The notes beneath the pieces were generated by a model. It was not told the DNA's origin, did no database searches, and saw only the letters and a program-made list of their open reading frames with translations. A program made the translations under genes and the position numbers. From DASQGA01 sp963762085 (GTDB lineage: Bacteria; Actinomycetota; Thermoleophilia; Gaiellales; Gaiellaceae): 64,000 nucleotides of DNA. This document shows positions 33,201 to 42,353 of this stretch, in pieces (position 1 is the stretch's first letter; every line of letters begins with the position of its first letter). The stretch covers positions 124,001 through 188,000 of the forward strand of contig CAVXJD010000002.1 in NCBI GenBank assembly GCA_963762085.1. The letters run 5' to 3'.

Positions 33201-34538
33201 TCAGACGTCGGCGAGAGCCGGAGGCGCTAGTAAGTCCGACTCTCGGCCGACACGCTCGCTCGCCCCCGGTTCGACGACCTTGTCCTCGATGTCGCGCATG
33301 CCAGGGAGAAAGAGCGCTCCAAGCGTGAATACGCCTCCGACGCAGGCTGCACCGAGCAGCGTTGCCCGGGCCCCGATGAGCCCCGCGATCGGTGCGGTCA
33401 GTGCGAAGGAAAGCGGCAAGAGACCAATTGAGATTAGCCAGTCGAGGCTCGAGACTCGGCCCAGCATCGAGGCCGGGACGTGGCGCTGCTTGAGGGTTGC
33501 CCACACAATCGTGCCAACCACCTCAAGGGCATTGAAGACCAGGCAGGCGATCATCAGCTGCCACGAGGCCGTCGCCAGCCCATATCCGGCGACGGCGAGG
33601 GTGGCGAGCGTCCAGGCCACGTACATGACGGTCACGTCGCGCCTTGGATGACCCCGCTGCCCCATCACGAGCGCCGCGCCGACTGCCCCGATACCTCCTG
33701 CCGCGAAGATGAGGCCGAGGTCTGCGGCGGACGCGTGCAGGTCGTTCTTTACGATATACGGCAGCAGCACTTCGGTCGGGCCGAGAAAGGCGAGATACGC
33801 GAATGCGGCCGACAGGAGCGTGCCCCAGAGCCAGACTCGACCGCGCACAAAGCGCAAAGCTTCCTTGACGGCGCTGACGGCCGAGCCGGCATGCTCCGAG
33901 CGCGGGTGTGCGGGAGGCCTCATCGCGAGGAGTGCCACGGCTGACGCTACGAACGATCCGGCATTGATGGCAAAGGCGCCCCCGGTGCCGAGAACCGTCA
34001 CGAGCACACCCCCGAGCGCCGGCCCCGCCAGGCGCAGCGCAATCGGCCGGACGAACTGATCCAGTGAGTTGGCCGCGGCGAGATCGGCAGCGGGAACGAT
34101 GTCCGGGACGATCGCGTCGAACGCGGGAATGAAGAATGCCGTGCCGATTCCGTAGAGGGCGACGAACACAACGAGTTCCCAGAAGGTCAGTAAACCGGCC
34201 ACCGAGAGAGCAGCGAGCCCGGCAAGGACGACAGCACGCCCGACGTCAGCGCAGAGCATCACCTTTCGCCGATCCAGCCGGTCGCTGAGTACCCCGGCTG
34301 GCAGAAGAAAGGCGATGGTCGGAACGGTCATTCCGATACCCACAATTGCCAGCGCCGCCGGAGCGTTCCAGAGCTCGTACGCCTGCCAGGCCATCGCGAC
34401 GAGGAAGATGCCGTCCCCGACGAGCGAAACGGTCATTCCTGCCCAGAGCAGGCGAAAGTCCCGCTGCCGCAGCGGCCTGAGCAGATTTACACGGGAGAAG
34501 CCGCCTGGGCGATCGAGGCCCTCGTGACTATGCTGCAT
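33201..34538 (-). CDS. MFS transporter, EntS-like drug/siderophore exporter group
   Basis: About 445 residues and 12 predicted membrane segments. Opens LLRPLRQRDFRLLWAGMTVS with the FRLLWAG start of MFS_3 exporters, then MLCADVGRAVVLAGLAAL and WATLKQRHVPASMLGRVSSL with the exporter-type loop. Likely proton-driven efflux of small molecules. The ATG lies 10 bases inside the 3' end of the GGDEF-EAL gene, so it is the third gene of a translationally coupled operon with it and with a PLP enzyme. Cargo may be the PLP enzyme product; inference. Confidence 0.88.
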   Translation of the reverse strand: MQHSHEGLDRPGGFSRVNLLRPLRQRDFRLLWAGMTVSLVGDGIFLVAMAWQAYELWNAPAALAIVGIGMTVPTIAFLLPAGVLSDRLDRRKVMLCADVGRAVVLAGLAALSVAGLLTFWELVVFVALYGIGTAFFIPAFDAIVPDIVPAADLAAANSLDQFVRPIALRLAGPALGGVLVTVLGTGGAFAINAGSFVASAVALLAMRPPAHPRSEHAGSAVSAVKEALRFVRGRVWLWGTLLSAAFAYLAFLGPTEVLLPYIVKNDLHASAADLGLIFAAGGIGAVGAALVMGQRGHPRRDVTVMYVAWTLATLAVAGYGLATASWQLMIACLVFNALEVVGTIVWATLKQRHVPASMLGRVSSLDWLISIGLLPLSFALTAPIAGLIGARATLLGAACVGGVFTLGALFLPGMRDIEDKVVEPGASERVGRESDLLAPPALADV

Positions 34539-37500
34539 TCGACTGCTGCGCACCGAGGTACTCGAAGAGCGCCTTGCGGCTCATCGGCCTGGCGAACAGA
34601 AATCCCTGGCCGAGCTCGCAGCCAAGCTCACGCATCGACGCCATTTGGTCGGCCAGTTCGATCCCTTCAGCGATCACCTGGAGGTTCAGGCTCTTCCCGA
34701 TCGCGACGATCGCAGCGGCAAGCCCGGAGTCGGTTTCGCCAGAGGTGAGAAACGAGCGGTCCATCTTGAGAATGTCAACAGGGAATCGACTCAGGTAGCT
34801 CAGTGACGAATAACCGGTGCCGAAGTCGTCCATCGCCAGCAGAACGCCGAGCGACTTCAGTTCCAGGAGTCGGCGGACGGCGAGGTCGGTGTCGGCCATC
34901 ATCACGGACTCAGTAATCTCGAGTACGAGCCTCTCCGGCGGTAGTCCACTCGTCTCGAGCGCGATGCGTACGTGGTCTACGATCGTCTCGGACTGAAGCT
35001 GCTTGACGGACAGGTTGACGCTCATCGTTAGCGGCACTGGGAGCGGAAACTGCTGGTGGAGGAGCGCGCCCTGGCGACAGGCCTCTTCCAAAACCCAGCG
35101 GCCGATCGGGATGATCAGCCCGGTCTCCTCGGCCAGTGGGATGAAGTTGCCAGGCGCAATGGTTCCCCGCGTTGGGTGCATCCAGCGCAGCAACGCCTCG
35201 ACGCCGTAATCGCCGTCCTTATCAAGCCGAACGACAGGCTGGTAATAGATCTCGAGCTGGTCGAGCTCGAGCGCGCTCTGGAGCTCTGCTTGGAGTTCGA
35301 GCCGCTCCACGACGCGCTCGTGCATCTTCGGCTCGAAGACCCGATAGCCACCTTGGCTCTCGCGCTTGGCCATGTACATCGCTACGTCCGCGTTGCGAAG
35401 GAGCTCCTCGGCATCCAGGGAGCCCATTTCGAGGCCGCCCAAACAGATGCCGATGCTTGCACGTGGGTAGACCTGCTTACCCTCGATTTCGAGCTTGAGC
35501 TCGAGCTCTTGCAGAATGCGGCCCGCCACTTCAGCGACCTCCTGCGAGCCCCTGACTTCGTCAAGCAGGATCGCAAACTCGTCGCCACCGAACCGCGCGA
35601 CCGTGTCGGCTGGGCGCACGACAGCCGTGAGACGCTGCGCGACTTCCTGAAGAACCGTGTCACCAGCCGCGTGGCCCAGGCTGTCGTTGATGGTCTTGAA
35701 ATCGTCCAGGTCGATGAACATGACCGCGATCGCCGAGCCGCCTCGCATCGAGCGCATCACAGAGTGCTGGACACGATCGGCGAACAATGCCCGGTTGGCG
35801 AGGTTTGTCACCGGGTCGTGGAAAGCCTGGTGTGCAAGCTGGTCCTCGAACGCCTTACGTTCGCTGACGTCGCGGCCGTTGAGAACGATTCCTCGGACAT
35901 GTTCGTCTTGGAGCAGATCTGTGTGTTGGATTTCGAATTTGAGCCACGTACCATCGCGGTGCCTCAAAGAGCAATCGATCACGTGGGTCTCGGATCCACC
36001 GCCCGCGTATGCGTCACCGACGCCAGCAACGATCTGCGCTAGGCGCGGCCGATCGGGCTTGCTCACATACTGCGCGAACGCACTTCCCTCGACATCGGCG
36101 ACGCGGTACCCGAGTATGCGCTCCACCGATGGGCTCTGGTAGGTGACGGTTCCCTGACTATCCAGCACGGTGATGAGGTCGCTTGAGTGCGCCACCAAAG
36201 ACCGAAACCTTGCTTCGCTCTGACGGCGGTGGAGGTCCTCGGCCAACGTCGTTCCCTCGACCGCGAGCGACACCTGCGAGGCGAGCGATTCGAGCGAATC
36301 GACGAGTTCGCGAGGAATGCGGACCGGCGAGCACAAGACGAGCAGCCCCTTCACCTCCTCACGAACCGAAAGTGGTAGGAGCAGGACGGTCTGGCCGCCG
36401 CTTAGGTGGAGCTCGCTTCGCACCTTCTCGGGCACACTCTCGAACGGAAGCTGAGTTGTTGCCTTGGCGGACTCGCGGAGCCACGGATAGGCCTCCCGCG
36501 AAACTGGCCATTCGCCTGCTTCCTGAGAGGAAGCTGCGACAGTAACCCCCTTGCGGCCCAGCAACACAAGCTGGACGCTTACGGGACTCTCGGTCAGTGC
36601 GCAAACCGCCGAGATAGCTGCTTCGTTCACCCGCTGGTGGCCCGCCGCGGCGACGAGTTCGACACCCGCTCGACGGAGAGCTAGCTCGCGCCGGGCAGTA
36701 CGTTCCTCCTGCCGCACCAAACCCGCCATGCGCGTGACTACGAGCACGAACAGCGCCGCTGAAGCGACGATGAGCACTAGCACATCGGGGTTGTCGACTT
36801 CCTGAGCGAAGCGGACCCCGGGCGCGATCAAGCAGGCTGCCGTAAGCAGCCCGAGGCGGAGAGGAGTAAGCCGCGCGCGGATATCGAGCGCAGGTTCGTC
36901 CAGCGTGCGCATGGAGGGGTGTAGAGCCGCCGCACCCCAGAGCAGGTAGTAAGAAATCCAGCCCACGTCGTAGCTGAGCTGGTGGTTGTAGGCGTCCGTG
37001 AGCAGTGCGTACGTGTAGGCGGAGTCCACGGCGAGCAAGGAGACGATGCTTGCGACTAGGAGGTAGAAGGCCGGCGCACGCTTGCCCTTATCGACCGCGA
37101 GGCGGATCGCCGCGGCGAGAAGCAGGATGTCGCCGAGGGGATAGGCGGCGGATACCGCCTTCTCGAGCGACGTAAGGCCGGACAGATGGATGTTCGGGGC
37201 GACGAGGAACACCCACGAAAGCAGGGCGATGCCGACGGTGATGATGAGCGAGTCGATGACGCCGGCCCGGTCGCCGCCGGGGTTTCGGCGCCTCACGAGA
37301 ATGAGGAGCCCCGCCACAAGAGCGGGGTAAACAGTCAGATAAACCCCATCCCCGAGCGACGGGAATTCTACCTCGGCACCGAACAGCTTAGGGTAGCTAT
37401 ACGTGTAAAGGTCGCCGGCAAAGAACAGGAACTGGCCGACGATGAACAGCATCCAGGCGGCGCGTGCACGGGGCGCGTGCATTCGGATCCCGATCGCGAT

Positions 37501-37650
37501 AGCGATCGACGAAGAGAGCCCGAGGAGATTGATCAACGGTCCGTTCCCCATGAGCGGCGGGAAGGCCACGTACGCCAGGGTGAGAAGGCCACCGAGGACG
37601 AGGTAGACAACCCAGGCACGAGCGCGCCAGTCGATGCGGCCGACCGTCAT
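34528..37650 (-). CDS. membrane PAS-GGDEF-EAL cyclic-di-GMP enzyme
   Basis: 1040 residues from ATG 37650. Layout: about nine membrane helices (11-315); a GAF-like region (~330-470); PAS (~480-600, with RILGYRVADVEGSAF and DGTWLKFEIQHTD); GGDEF (~605-775) with RFGGDEFAIL; EAL (~790-1035) with YGVEALLRWMHPTRG, DFGTGYSSLSYL, VDILKMDRSF and VIAEGIEL. Both catalytic signatures are intact, so it could make or break c-di-GMP in response to a membrane signal. Start codon overlaps the stop of the upstream PLP enzyme (ATGA) and its 3' end overlaps the MFS gene, one of the tightest operons here. Confidence 0.95.
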   Translation of the reverse strand: MTVGRIDWRARAWVVYLVLGGLLTLAYVAFPPLMGNGPLINLLGLSSSIAIAIGIRMHAPRARAAWMLFIVGQFLFFAGDLYTYSYPKLFGAEVEFPSLGDGVYLTVYPALVAGLLILVRRRNPGGDRAGVIDSLIITVGIALLSWVFLVAPNIHLSGLTSLEKAVSAAYPLGDILLLAAAIRLAVDKGKRAPAFYLLVASIVSLLAVDSAYTYALLTDAYNHQLSYDVGWISYYLLWGAAALHPSMRTLDEPALDIRARLTPLRLGLLTAACLIAPGVRFAQEVDNPDVLVLIVASAALFVLVVTRMAGLVRQEERTARRELALRRAGVELVAAAGHQRVNEAAISAVCALTESPVSVQLVLLGRKGVTVAASSQEAGEWPVSREAYPWLRESAKATTQLPFESVPEKVRSELHLSGGQTVLLLPLSVREEVKGLLVLCSPVRIPRELVDSLESLASQVSLAVEGTTLAEDLHRRQSEARFRSLVAHSSDLITVLDSQGTVTYQSPSVERILGYRVADVEGSAFAQYVSKPDRPRLAQIVAGVGDAYAGGGSETHVIDCSLRHRDGTWLKFEIQHTDLLQDEHVRGIVLNGRDVSERKAFEDQLAHQAFHDPVTNLANRALFADRVQHSVMRSMRGGSAIAVMFIDLDDFKTINDSLGHAAGDTVLQEVAQRLTAVVRPADTVARFGGDEFAILLDEVRGSQEVAEVAGRILQELELKLEIEGKQVYPRASIGICLGGLEMGSLDAEELLRNADVAMYMAKRESQGGYRVFEPKMHERVVERLELQAELQSALELDQLEIYYQPVVRLDKDGDYGVEALLRWMHPTRGTIAPGNFIPLAEETGLIIPIGRWVLEEACRQGALLHQQFPLPVPLTMSVNLSVKQLQSETIVDHVRIALETSGLPPERLVLEITESVMMADTDLAVRRLLELKSLGVLLAMDDFGTGYSSLSYLSRFPVDILKMDRSFLTSGETDSGLAAAIVAIGKSLNLQVIAEGIELADQMASMRELGCELGQGFLFARPMSRKALFEYLGAQQSNAA

Positions 37651-38942
37651 CAAGCCGCATATTCCGTACTCTGGGCGGGACGAAGATCGAACCGGTTCGC
37701 GAGCTTCCCGAGAACCTCAATGAGCTGCTCGATCTCGGCCTGCGTGTTCGCGGCCGTCATCTGAATCCGAAAACCGACTTCGGTCTTCGGCACGAGCGGG
37801 TACGCGGCGAGAGTTACGTAGATGCCCTGGTCGAAGAGGAAGCGCCCTGCCGCATCGATGTCCTCGTGTCGGGCGAGCGGTACCTCGATGATCGGAAAGC
37901 CCGAACGATTCGGAGTGTGGACGCCCAGACGATCGAGGGACTCCAGGACTAGTGCGGTCTTGTCCCAGAGCTCCGTCCGAATTGCGTCACCGCGTGTCTC
38001 GTTGACGTCGAAGCCGGCTAGCACGGTTGCGAGCGAGGCGATCGGGCAAGGACCGGAGTAGAGGTACGGGGGCGCTGCGGTCTTGAGCACCCTCTTGAGT
38101 TCGCTTGGGCAGGCGATGAAGGCGGCGAGTGACGAGTACGACTTGGAGAAGCCGGAAACGAGCACGATTCTTTCGTACGACTCGTCGAAGTACCGGACAA
38201 CGCTGTTTCCGCGTAGTCCGTAGGGGTTCGGCTCATCGGCCGACCGCTCCCCGATGACTCCGAATCCGTGCGCGTCGTCGACGTAAAGCATCGCGTCGTA
38301 TCGGCGTGCAAGCCGAGCGAAGTCCCGCAGGTCCGGCGCGTTGCCCGTCATGCTGTTGACCCCGTCCATGCAGATCAACCGTGTGGTCGAGCGGTCCTCT
38401 CGGAGCAGCCTCTCGAGATCGTCAGGGTCCTCGAACCGGAACCTCTTGACTGTCGCTCCGCGAGCAGACGCGAACTGGCAGCCGTCGTAGACCGTCTTGT
38501 GAGCGCGGTTGTCCACGAGGATCGTTCCTTCGCCGGCTAGGACAGGAATTATCGAGAGGTGAATTAGGGTGATGGTCGGTAGGACCAGCACGTCCTCGCA
38601 GCCCAGAAGCTCGGTGAGGCGCTCCTCGATACGCTCGTAGAGAACAGGGCTGCCGAGCATGCGTGACCAGCTCGGATGAGTGCCCCACTTCTCGAGGTAC
38701 TCCGGGATCGCCGCGATGATCTCCGCATCTAGGTCGAATCCGAGGTAGTTGCATGACGCAAAATCAGCGAGCCATTGGTCGCCGATCCGGATCATCCTGC
38801 CGTCAATCTCGTCGATGGTCGCGTCGGTCATCGGATGTGACCGCTCGAGCTCGGCCAACTCGCTACAAGCTGCGAGCCAACGATCGATCCAGGGCTGCGA
38901 GGATCGCGATGGACCAGGGACGCTCGGGCGGGGGGTGCGCAT
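37650..38942 (-). CDS. alpha-oxoamine-synthase-family PLP enzyme (BioF/KBL/CqsA-like)
   Basis: About 430 residues from ATG 38942 (GTG 38948 two codons up). Class-II fold motifs: NYLGFDLDAEI, DVLVLPTITLIHLSIIPVLA, YVDDAHGFGVIG (Asp to pyridine N, residues ~224-230) and the Schiff-base Lys269 in VSGFSKSYSS. The usual GTLGKA.G around the Lys is replaced by GFSKSYSS, unlike BioF or Kbl, which make 7-keto-8-aminopelargonate or aminoketobutyrate. The CqsA/LqsA class makes alpha-hydroxyketone signals; distance from any of these is not measured. Co-translated with the c-di-GMP enzyme. Product unknown. Confidence 0.85.
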   Translation of the reverse strand: MRTPRPSVPGPSRSSQPWIDRWLAACSELAELERSHPMTDATIDEIDGRMIRIGDQWLADFASCNYLGFDLDAEIIAAIPEYLEKWGTHPSWSRMLGSPVLYERIEERLTELLGCEDVLVLPTITLIHLSIIPVLAGEGTILVDNRAHKTVYDGCQFASARGATVKRFRFEDPDDLERLLREDRSTTRLICMDGVNSMTGNAPDLRDFARLARRYDAMLYVDDAHGFGVIGERSADEPNPYGLRGNSVVRYFDESYERIVLVSGFSKSYSSLAAFIACPSELKRVLKTAAPPYLYSGPCPIASLATVLAGFDVNETRGDAIRTELWDKTALVLESLDRLGVHTPNRSGFPIIEVPLARHEDIDAAGRFLFDQGIYVTLAAYPLVPKTEVGFRIQMTAANTQAEIEQLIEVLGKLANRFDLRPAQSTEYAA

Positions 38943-39115
38943 GCGCACAAAGAATCGACATTTGTGCAGGAAACTTTAGGAATCCGAGCGGCAACAAGGC
39001 CAGCCGTGCCCAGGGATTCCAGAAAACCGGACTCCTGGACACGCTCCGGCGAGGGTCTTCCGCATCGGACGTTTCCCGAGACCCCGCACCGGCTTCTCTA
39101 GGCGGAAGGCCGGGG

Positions 39116-39415
39116 CTAGCCGAAGCCGAGGATGAACTTGGCGTCTTCGGACATCTTCTCGGGCGACCAGGGCGGGCTCCAGGTCAGCTCCGGCTCCACC
39201 TCTTCGACACCCGGCATCTCGCTCACGGTCTCAGCGATCTGCTGCTCGATCAAGGGCCCGACTGGACAGCCCATCGAGGTCAGGCTGTAGGTGACGTGCA
39301 CCTTGGGCCCGTCGACCTCAACGTCGTAGACGAGACCCAACTCGACGATGTCCATCCCGAGCTCGGGGTCCTCCACTACTTTCAGCGCCTCGAAGACGTC
39401 CTCGCGGGTCGGCAT
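39116..39415 (-). CDS. DUF59/MIP18-family metal-sulfur cluster assembly factor
   Basis: 99 residues: ALKVVEDPELGMDIVELGLV, YSLTSMGCPVGPLIEQQIAE with the conserved Cys, and WSPPWSPEKMSEDAKFILGF at the end. This is the PaaD/SufT-like form, implicated in maturing Fe-S proteins or acting in oxygenase accessory roles. The Asp/Pro-Glu loop and the TMGCP-type Cys are seen. A stand-alone gene between an intergenic region and a divergent microprotein. Confidence 0.92.
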   Translation of the reverse strand: MPTREDVFEALKVVEDPELGMDIVELGLVYDVEVDGPKVHVTYSLTSMGCPVGPLIEQQIAETVSEMPGVEEVEPELTWSPPWSPEKMSEDAKFILGFG

Positions 39416-39507
39416 GCAAGCAGTCTAGCGACCCGGCTTTTCGTCACCTGGTTAGGCAACCTGCGAAGTGGGAAGAACACAACCACTACCGCGAGAGGAG
39501 GCAACGC

Positions 39508-39585
39508 ATGAGCATTCTTATGATCGTTCTCATCGTCGTTCTCGTTCTAATCGTTCTCGGCTTTCTGGGCCGCGGCCGCTTCTAG
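39508..39585 (+). CDS. 25-residue single-helix membrane microprotein
   Basis: Reads MSILMIVLIVVLVLIVLGFL then GRGRF, a hydrophobic helix with a short basic end. It has one of the best ribosome sites in the window (GAGAGGAGG, 6-base spacing to ATG). Small DUF3309-like proteins have this look. Real expression plausible; function unknown. Confidence 0.6.
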   Translation: MSILMIVLIVVLVLIVLGFLGRGRF

Positions 39586-39655
39586 GACCGACGAAGCTCC
39601 GAAACAGGCCGTTCGGCCCATCCGGGCCGAGCGGCGTTTCGGCACACTGTGATGG

Positions 39656-40444
39656 GTGGAGACCGCTCCGTTTCCCCCCTTTCTCACTGCGGCTGACGCA
39701 GTCTCCTCGCTCCCCCGTCTGGGAGGCATGGCCCGCCCGAACGGCGTCGTGATCGTGAGCGAGCGCTACTGGGCTTTCGCGAGGTACGACGGCACCCTGA
39801 GCGAAGGCCGAATGGCGAGCTCGGACAGCCGCTGGCGCCGGATCCCGCTTGTCCGCGGGCTGGCGCGGCTCTGCGCCTCCCTCTCCCCTCTCTTTCGGAA
39901 GACCGGAGTTGCGCGTGACCGTGACCGCGCGATCCTCGGCGGAGCTCTCGTCCTACCTTTCGGCTTCGTCTTCCTGCCGGAAACCGTCGCGCTGGCAATC
40001 GGCATCGCGCTGACCGCGATCCTCCTGGTCTGGCTCTTCCGCGGGCGCACGCTCTCACTCCACGGGGCCGAGCATCGCGCCATCGCCGCGGCCGAGGAGA
40101 GGCGGCTGTGTTCCACCTGGACCGGAGCGGTGAAGCCCTCTCGCTTCTCGGCTCGCTGCGGAACGAATTTCGCCGCCCTGGTTTTGCCGATCACGTTCCT
40201 CGCCGAGCGGCTCTGGCCTCTGACCGCCGCCTTCTACACGCCGGTCGTCATCACCCTCGTAGCGCTGGCCTTCTCGATGGAGCTCTGGCTCGTGTTGCAG
40301 GCGCTTCCGCGCCGTCTCGCCCGCCTTTTCCTGCTGCCCGGGCTCTGCCTCCAACGCCTGACGACCCGTGAGCCGACGCTCGCGGAGACCCGTGTCGCGC
40401 TCCGTGCGGTGGACGCCGTCCTGCGCCGCGAGCTGGCGAGCTAG
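39656..40444 (+). CDS. DUF1385-family membrane protein
   Basis: 262 residues from GTG 39656 (ATG 39728 would cut the family's N-terminal motif; RLGGMARPNGVVIVSERYW is the start of the domain, like GGQAVxEGV). Middle: LHGAEHRAIAAAEERRLC with the conserved His, then SARCGTNFAALVLPITFLAE; three to four membrane helices. C-terminus GLCLQRLTTREPTLAETRVA. Family unknown in function, widely conserved in Gram-positive bacteria and often near prfA/rpmE. Convergent with glpX. Confidence 0.88.
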   Translation: METAPFPPFLTAADAVSSLPRLGGMARPNGVVIVSERYWAFARYDGTLSEGRMASSDSRWRRIPLVRGLARLCASLSPLFRKTGVARDRDRAILGGALVLPFGFVFLPETVALAIGIALTAILLVWLFRGRTLSLHGAEHRAIAAAEERRLCSTWTGAVKPSRFSARCGTNFAALVLPITFLAERLWPLTAAFYTPVVITLVALAFSMELWLVLQALPRRLARLFLLPGLCLQRLTTREPTLAETRVALRAVDAVLRRELAS

Positions 40445-40448
40445 CCGG

Positions 40449-41429
40449 TTAGCTGAGCAGGCGCACTTCTTCGCGCCGCTCGCGGGCGAAGAAGTGGATT
40501 CCGTCGATGAAGCGCACCCAGTTGTGGCGGGTGCACATGACCACCGAGTGCGTCCGGGCGCTGTCCGCGAGATACCGGACACCGCGAAGGAGGTCGCTGT
40601 TCGAGACGCCGGTCGCGGCGACGATCACCTCGCCGGGTGCAAGCTCCTCCGTCGTGAACGTCCGCTCGATGTCGTCGATCCCGTGCTCGGCTGCCTGGCT
40701 GATCTCCCCGCGTGTGGTCGGCCAGAGCTGCGCCTGGAGCTCACCGCCCAGACACCGGAGCGCGGCCGCGGAGATCAGTGCCTGGCGAGCGCCGCCGATG
40801 CCGATCGCGAGATGGTCGTTCGTTCCCCGGATCGCCGCTGTGATGGACGCAGTGACGTCACCATCCTGGATCAGCTTGATGCGCCCGCCGACGGCACGGA
40901 TCTCCTCGATCAGATCGTGGTGACGCGGACGGTCGAGGACGATCGACGTGATGTCGTTCGTGTTCCGTCCGAAAGCCTCCGCGATCGCGCGGACATTGTC
41001 CCCGACCGGGCTTGCGAGGTCGATCCGCCCCCGCGCGACGGGGCCGACCGCCATCTTTCGCATGTACATGTCAGGGAGGCGAGGGAACGTCCCTTCGTCT
41101 CCCACCGCGATCATGGCCATCGCGCCGGCTTCCCCGCGCGCCACCACACTCCGTCCCTCGAGCGGGTCGGCGGCGAGGTCGTAGACGCGCCCCCCGCGAC
41201 CGACCTTCGTCCCCATCGCGAGCGGGCTCTCCGTCTCCTCCGCGCCAACGACGATGTTGCCTTCGATGGACAGCTCGTCGAGCGCGGCGCGCATGGCGGC
41301 GGATGCCGAATCCTCCGCCGCCTTCACGTCCCCGCGCCCCAGCCAGCGGCCGCTCGCGAGCGCTGCCCTCTCGGTCACCGCGGCGAACAGCTCGCAGGGG
41401 CAGTTCGCGTGGGCGTCGTCGACGCTCAC
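40449..41429 (-). CDS. glpX: class II fructose-1,6-bisphosphatase
   Basis: 326 residues from GTG 41429. Converts fructose-1,6-bisphosphate to fructose-6-phosphate in gluconeogenesis. AAMRAALDELSIEGNIVVGA, AEETESPLAMG (metal loop), YDLAADPLEG (DPxEG), IQDGDVTASITAAI and GIGGARQALISAAALRC are all GlpX signatures. GTGA overlaps the stop of the 2-phosphoglycerate kinase gene, so it is last in a four-gene operon. Consistent with control of carbon flux from phosphoglycerates upward. Confidence 0.95.
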   Translation of the reverse strand: MSVDDAHANCPCELFAAVTERAALASGRWLGRGDVKAAEDSASAAMRAALDELSIEGNIVVGAEETESPLAMGTKVGRGGRVYDLAADPLEGRSVVARGEAGAMAMIAVGDEGTFPRLPDMYMRKMAVGPVARGRIDLASPVGDNVRAIAEAFGRNTNDITSIVLDRPRHHDLIEEIRAVGGRIKLIQDGDVTASITAAIRGTNDHLAIGIGGARQALISAAALRCLGGELQAQLWPTTRGEISQAAEHGIDDIERTFTTEELAPGEVIVAATGVSNSDLLRGVRYLADSARTHSVVMCTRHNWVRFIDGIHFFARERREEVRLLS

Positions 41430-42349
41430 GCCCGGATGGTTGACCCGACGGCCTGCTCGACCTGCTCGAGCACGAGCCGGATCACCGCTTCCGCAGTTCG
41501 CTCGACGCGCGAGTTCTCGATCACAGGGACGCCCGCCTTCTCGGCCCGCTCGATCAGGTATGCCTGGATGCGCCGGATGTCGGCCAAGGAGTCGAGGTAC
41601 TTCGCGACCGGCCTCAGTCCCTCCGAGCCGGTGTCGCGGACCCAGAAGTGCCGGGCGTGCTCGTTCTCGTCCTCGATCGCGAGGAGCGCCTGAACGACGA
41701 CCGCGCCCTCGACAGCCGCGGGAACGAGGCCCGGGACGACGTGCACGCCCTCGAGCGCCATGGAATAGCGCTCGGTCAGCGCGCGGTCGATCACGGCCCG
41801 GACGCCCACGAGCACGTTCCTCGTCTGGTCGTTGAAGCCGACTAGCGTCGGGTCCTTTGCCTCGGCCGGGGTGGCGACCGCGGCCGCCGCTTCGAAGCTG
41901 GAGTAATGGATCGAAGGCATGAAGTCGACCGAGAAGAAGGCCCGCATCGTCTGCCGTACGAAGTCCGTCGAGGCGACCCGCGTGATGCCGAGGCGGTGGG
42001 CGACCTCCGTCGTGACGGTCGACTTGCCGGTTCCCGTGGCGCCCCCGATCAGGAGGATCAGAGGAAGATCAAGCCCCTGCAAGGTGCGGTAGCGCCTGAG
42101 CCCGTGCACGGCGTCCTCCCCTTCGTGCTCGGCCAGAACCTGAGCGACCAGCTCGTACAGATGCTCCTCGGTAAAGGTGTCCTGCTCGTGTTCGCGCACG
42201 AGCTCCTGCTCGATCAGCCTGGCGAGCTCGTAGGCACGTACGGGCCGCAGCCCGGTCCCGGCCAGCGTCTTTGCCATCAGGCCCTTCGAGTACGGAAGCC
42301 GCCGGCCTTCCTCCTCACCGAGCGACTCGGGTGGTCGCCTGTCGCTCAT
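41426..42349 (-). CDS. 2-phosphoglycerate kinase
   Basis: 307 residues. ATP-cone-like N-terminus (RLPYSKGLMAKTLAGTGLRP), then kinase P-loop LILLIGGATGTGKSTVTTEV, STDFVRQTMRAFF, and YSMALEGVHVVPGLVP. This matches archaeal 2-phosphoglycerate kinases, which make 2,3-bisphosphoglycerate, precursor of cyclic 2,3-diphosphoglycerate. The gene is four bases from the cDPG synthetase stop, so they form a pathway pair. In methanogens cDPG is a thermoprotective solute; its bacterial role is not established. Confidence 0.9.
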   Translation of the reverse strand: MSDRRPPESLGEEEGRRLPYSKGLMAKTLAGTGLRPVRAYELARLIEQELVREHEQDTFTEEHLYELVAQVLAEHEGEDAVHGLRRYRTLQGLDLPLILLIGGATGTGKSTVTTEVAHRLGITRVASTDFVRQTMRAFFSVDFMPSIHYSSFEAAAAVATPAEAKDPTLVGFNDQTRNVLVGVRAVIDRALTERYSMALEGVHVVPGLVPAAVEGAVVVQALLAIEDENEHARHFWVRDTGSEGLRPVAKYLDSLADIRRIQAYLIERAEKAGVPVIENSRVERTAEAVIRLVLEQVEQAVGSTIRA

Positions 42350-42353
42350 GGGC

